7,097 nt of DNA from Bacteroidales bacterium (GTDB taxonomy: Bacteria; Bacteroidota; Bacteroidia; Bacteroidales; Muribaculaceae): the NCBI GenBank assembly GCA_004552725.1, contig SFNM01000093.1, positions 1-7,097 of the forward strand, read 5' to 3'. The position numbers and the translations under genes are program-made. The stretch's first letter is position 1. The number at the start of each line of letters is the position of its first letter. The notes beneath the pieces are model-generated. The model was not told the origin of the DNA and did not search any database. It worked only from the letters and a program-made list of their open reading frames with translations. Below, piece after piece: positions 6,780 to 7,097 of this stretch.

Positions 6780-7097
6780 TTAGCGGCGGTTGGCTTGTTT
6801 TTGGAGGAGGCGCTCAAACTTGCGACGCATGGCGCGGTTGCACTCGCCCAGCGCGGGGAGGTGGTTGGCGATGTAGGTGATGTCGTCGGCGGTGATTGCT
6901 GAACCTTCGGCAATGTAGGTGCTACTCGTTGAGAGGAGCAGGAATTGTTCGAATACGCGCGAATTGACCATGGTGCGCACGAATTGACCGGTGAGCAAGA
7001 GGTGGATATATGAGTTGAGCGCATTGCACATGTTGCTGATGTTGGTTCCGGCAAGGAGCGATGCCATGTCGAAGGTGATGTAGCGTGACGCAATGGT
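6780..7097 (-). CDS. Unrecognised protein, C-terminal part (5' end outside window)
   Basis: On the reverse strand a frame is open from the window's right edge to a TAA at 6782-6780, giving 105 residues. The Met at 7067 is probably internal, because the frame continues upstream with TIASRYITFD. I do not recognise a family. The segment looks mainly helical and soluble: an alternating polar/hydrophobic part (about residues 11-50 of the visible piece), a Ser/Thr-rich stretch (SSTYIAEGS), and a strongly basic tail (RAMRRKFERLLQKQANRR) that could form an amphipathic helix. It has no membrane segment and no Cys-rich motif. It was chosen over an overlapping reverse frame (7093-6743) because that product is Ser/Pro/Thr-rich low-complexity sequence and would run into the CPBP gene. 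It is convergent with the CPBP gene, with no bases between the two stops. Confidence 0.55.
   Translation of the reverse strand, partial: TIASRYITFDMASLLAGTNISNMCNALNSYIHLLLTGQFVRTMVNSRVFEQFLLLSTSSTYIAEGSAITADDITYIANHLPALGECNRAMRRKFERLLQKQANRR

Noticed and set aside
6743..7093. A 116-codon reverse-strand frame overlapping the right-edge gene.
   Set aside because: Its product is Ser/Pro/Thr-rich low-complexity sequence and it overlaps the CPBP gene's end; the other reverse frame (7097-6780) looks much more like a real protein.

Overview
The window looks like ordinary chromosomal DNA from a member of the Bacteroidota, most likely order Bacteroidales. Three things point there. The panC promoter fits the Bacteroides-type pattern (a TAnnTTTG -7 box with a TTG-type -33 box). 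No gene is preceded by a clear Shine-Dalgarno sequence. The proteins, FolD especially, read like Bacteroidales homologues. A gut lineage such as Muribaculaceae would fit, but that is a guess; the sequence alone does not fix the family.

Layout, left to right. (1) 1-486, +: the 3' end of a membrane acyltransferase (acyltransferase-3/OafA-like), cut by the window edge and AT-richer than the rest. (2) 487-609: a 123-base gap holding the panC promoter. (3) 610-3187, +: panC, panD and ffh; panC and panD overlap by ATGA and ffh follows after 35 bases. (4) 3188-4126, +: a perfect 11-bp inverted repeat, then folD. (5) 4142-4168: a second perfect 11-bp inverted repeat, with a 5-base loop, that overlaps the likely start codon of the next gene. 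(6) 4164-6779, +: a tightly packed trio made of a CapA-like exported metallophosphatase-type protein, a TrmN6-type tRNA adenine-N6 methyltransferase and a CPBP-family membrane protease, with a 1-base gap and then an ATGA overlap. (7) 6780-7097, -: the C-terminal part of an unrecognised gene on the opposite strand, whose stop codon abuts the CPBP stop codon.

How the genes fit together. PanC and PanD supply the last steps to pantothenate (the coenzyme A precursor): PanD makes beta-alanine and PanC joins it to pantoate. PanB, which makes the pantoate precursor using 5,10-methylene-tetrahydrofolate, is not in the window, but FolD interconverts that same cofactor, so the folD linkage has a possible metabolic logic. 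Ffh is the protein subunit of the signal recognition particle. The last trio has no obvious shared pathway.

No tRNA, rRNA, CRISPR array, insertion sequence, phage gene or obvious defence system was seen. The most unusual signals are the two perfect hairpins. Each begins exactly 15 bases after a stop codon, flanking folD, and the second one buries the next gene's start codon. I found no convincing new multi-gene system here.
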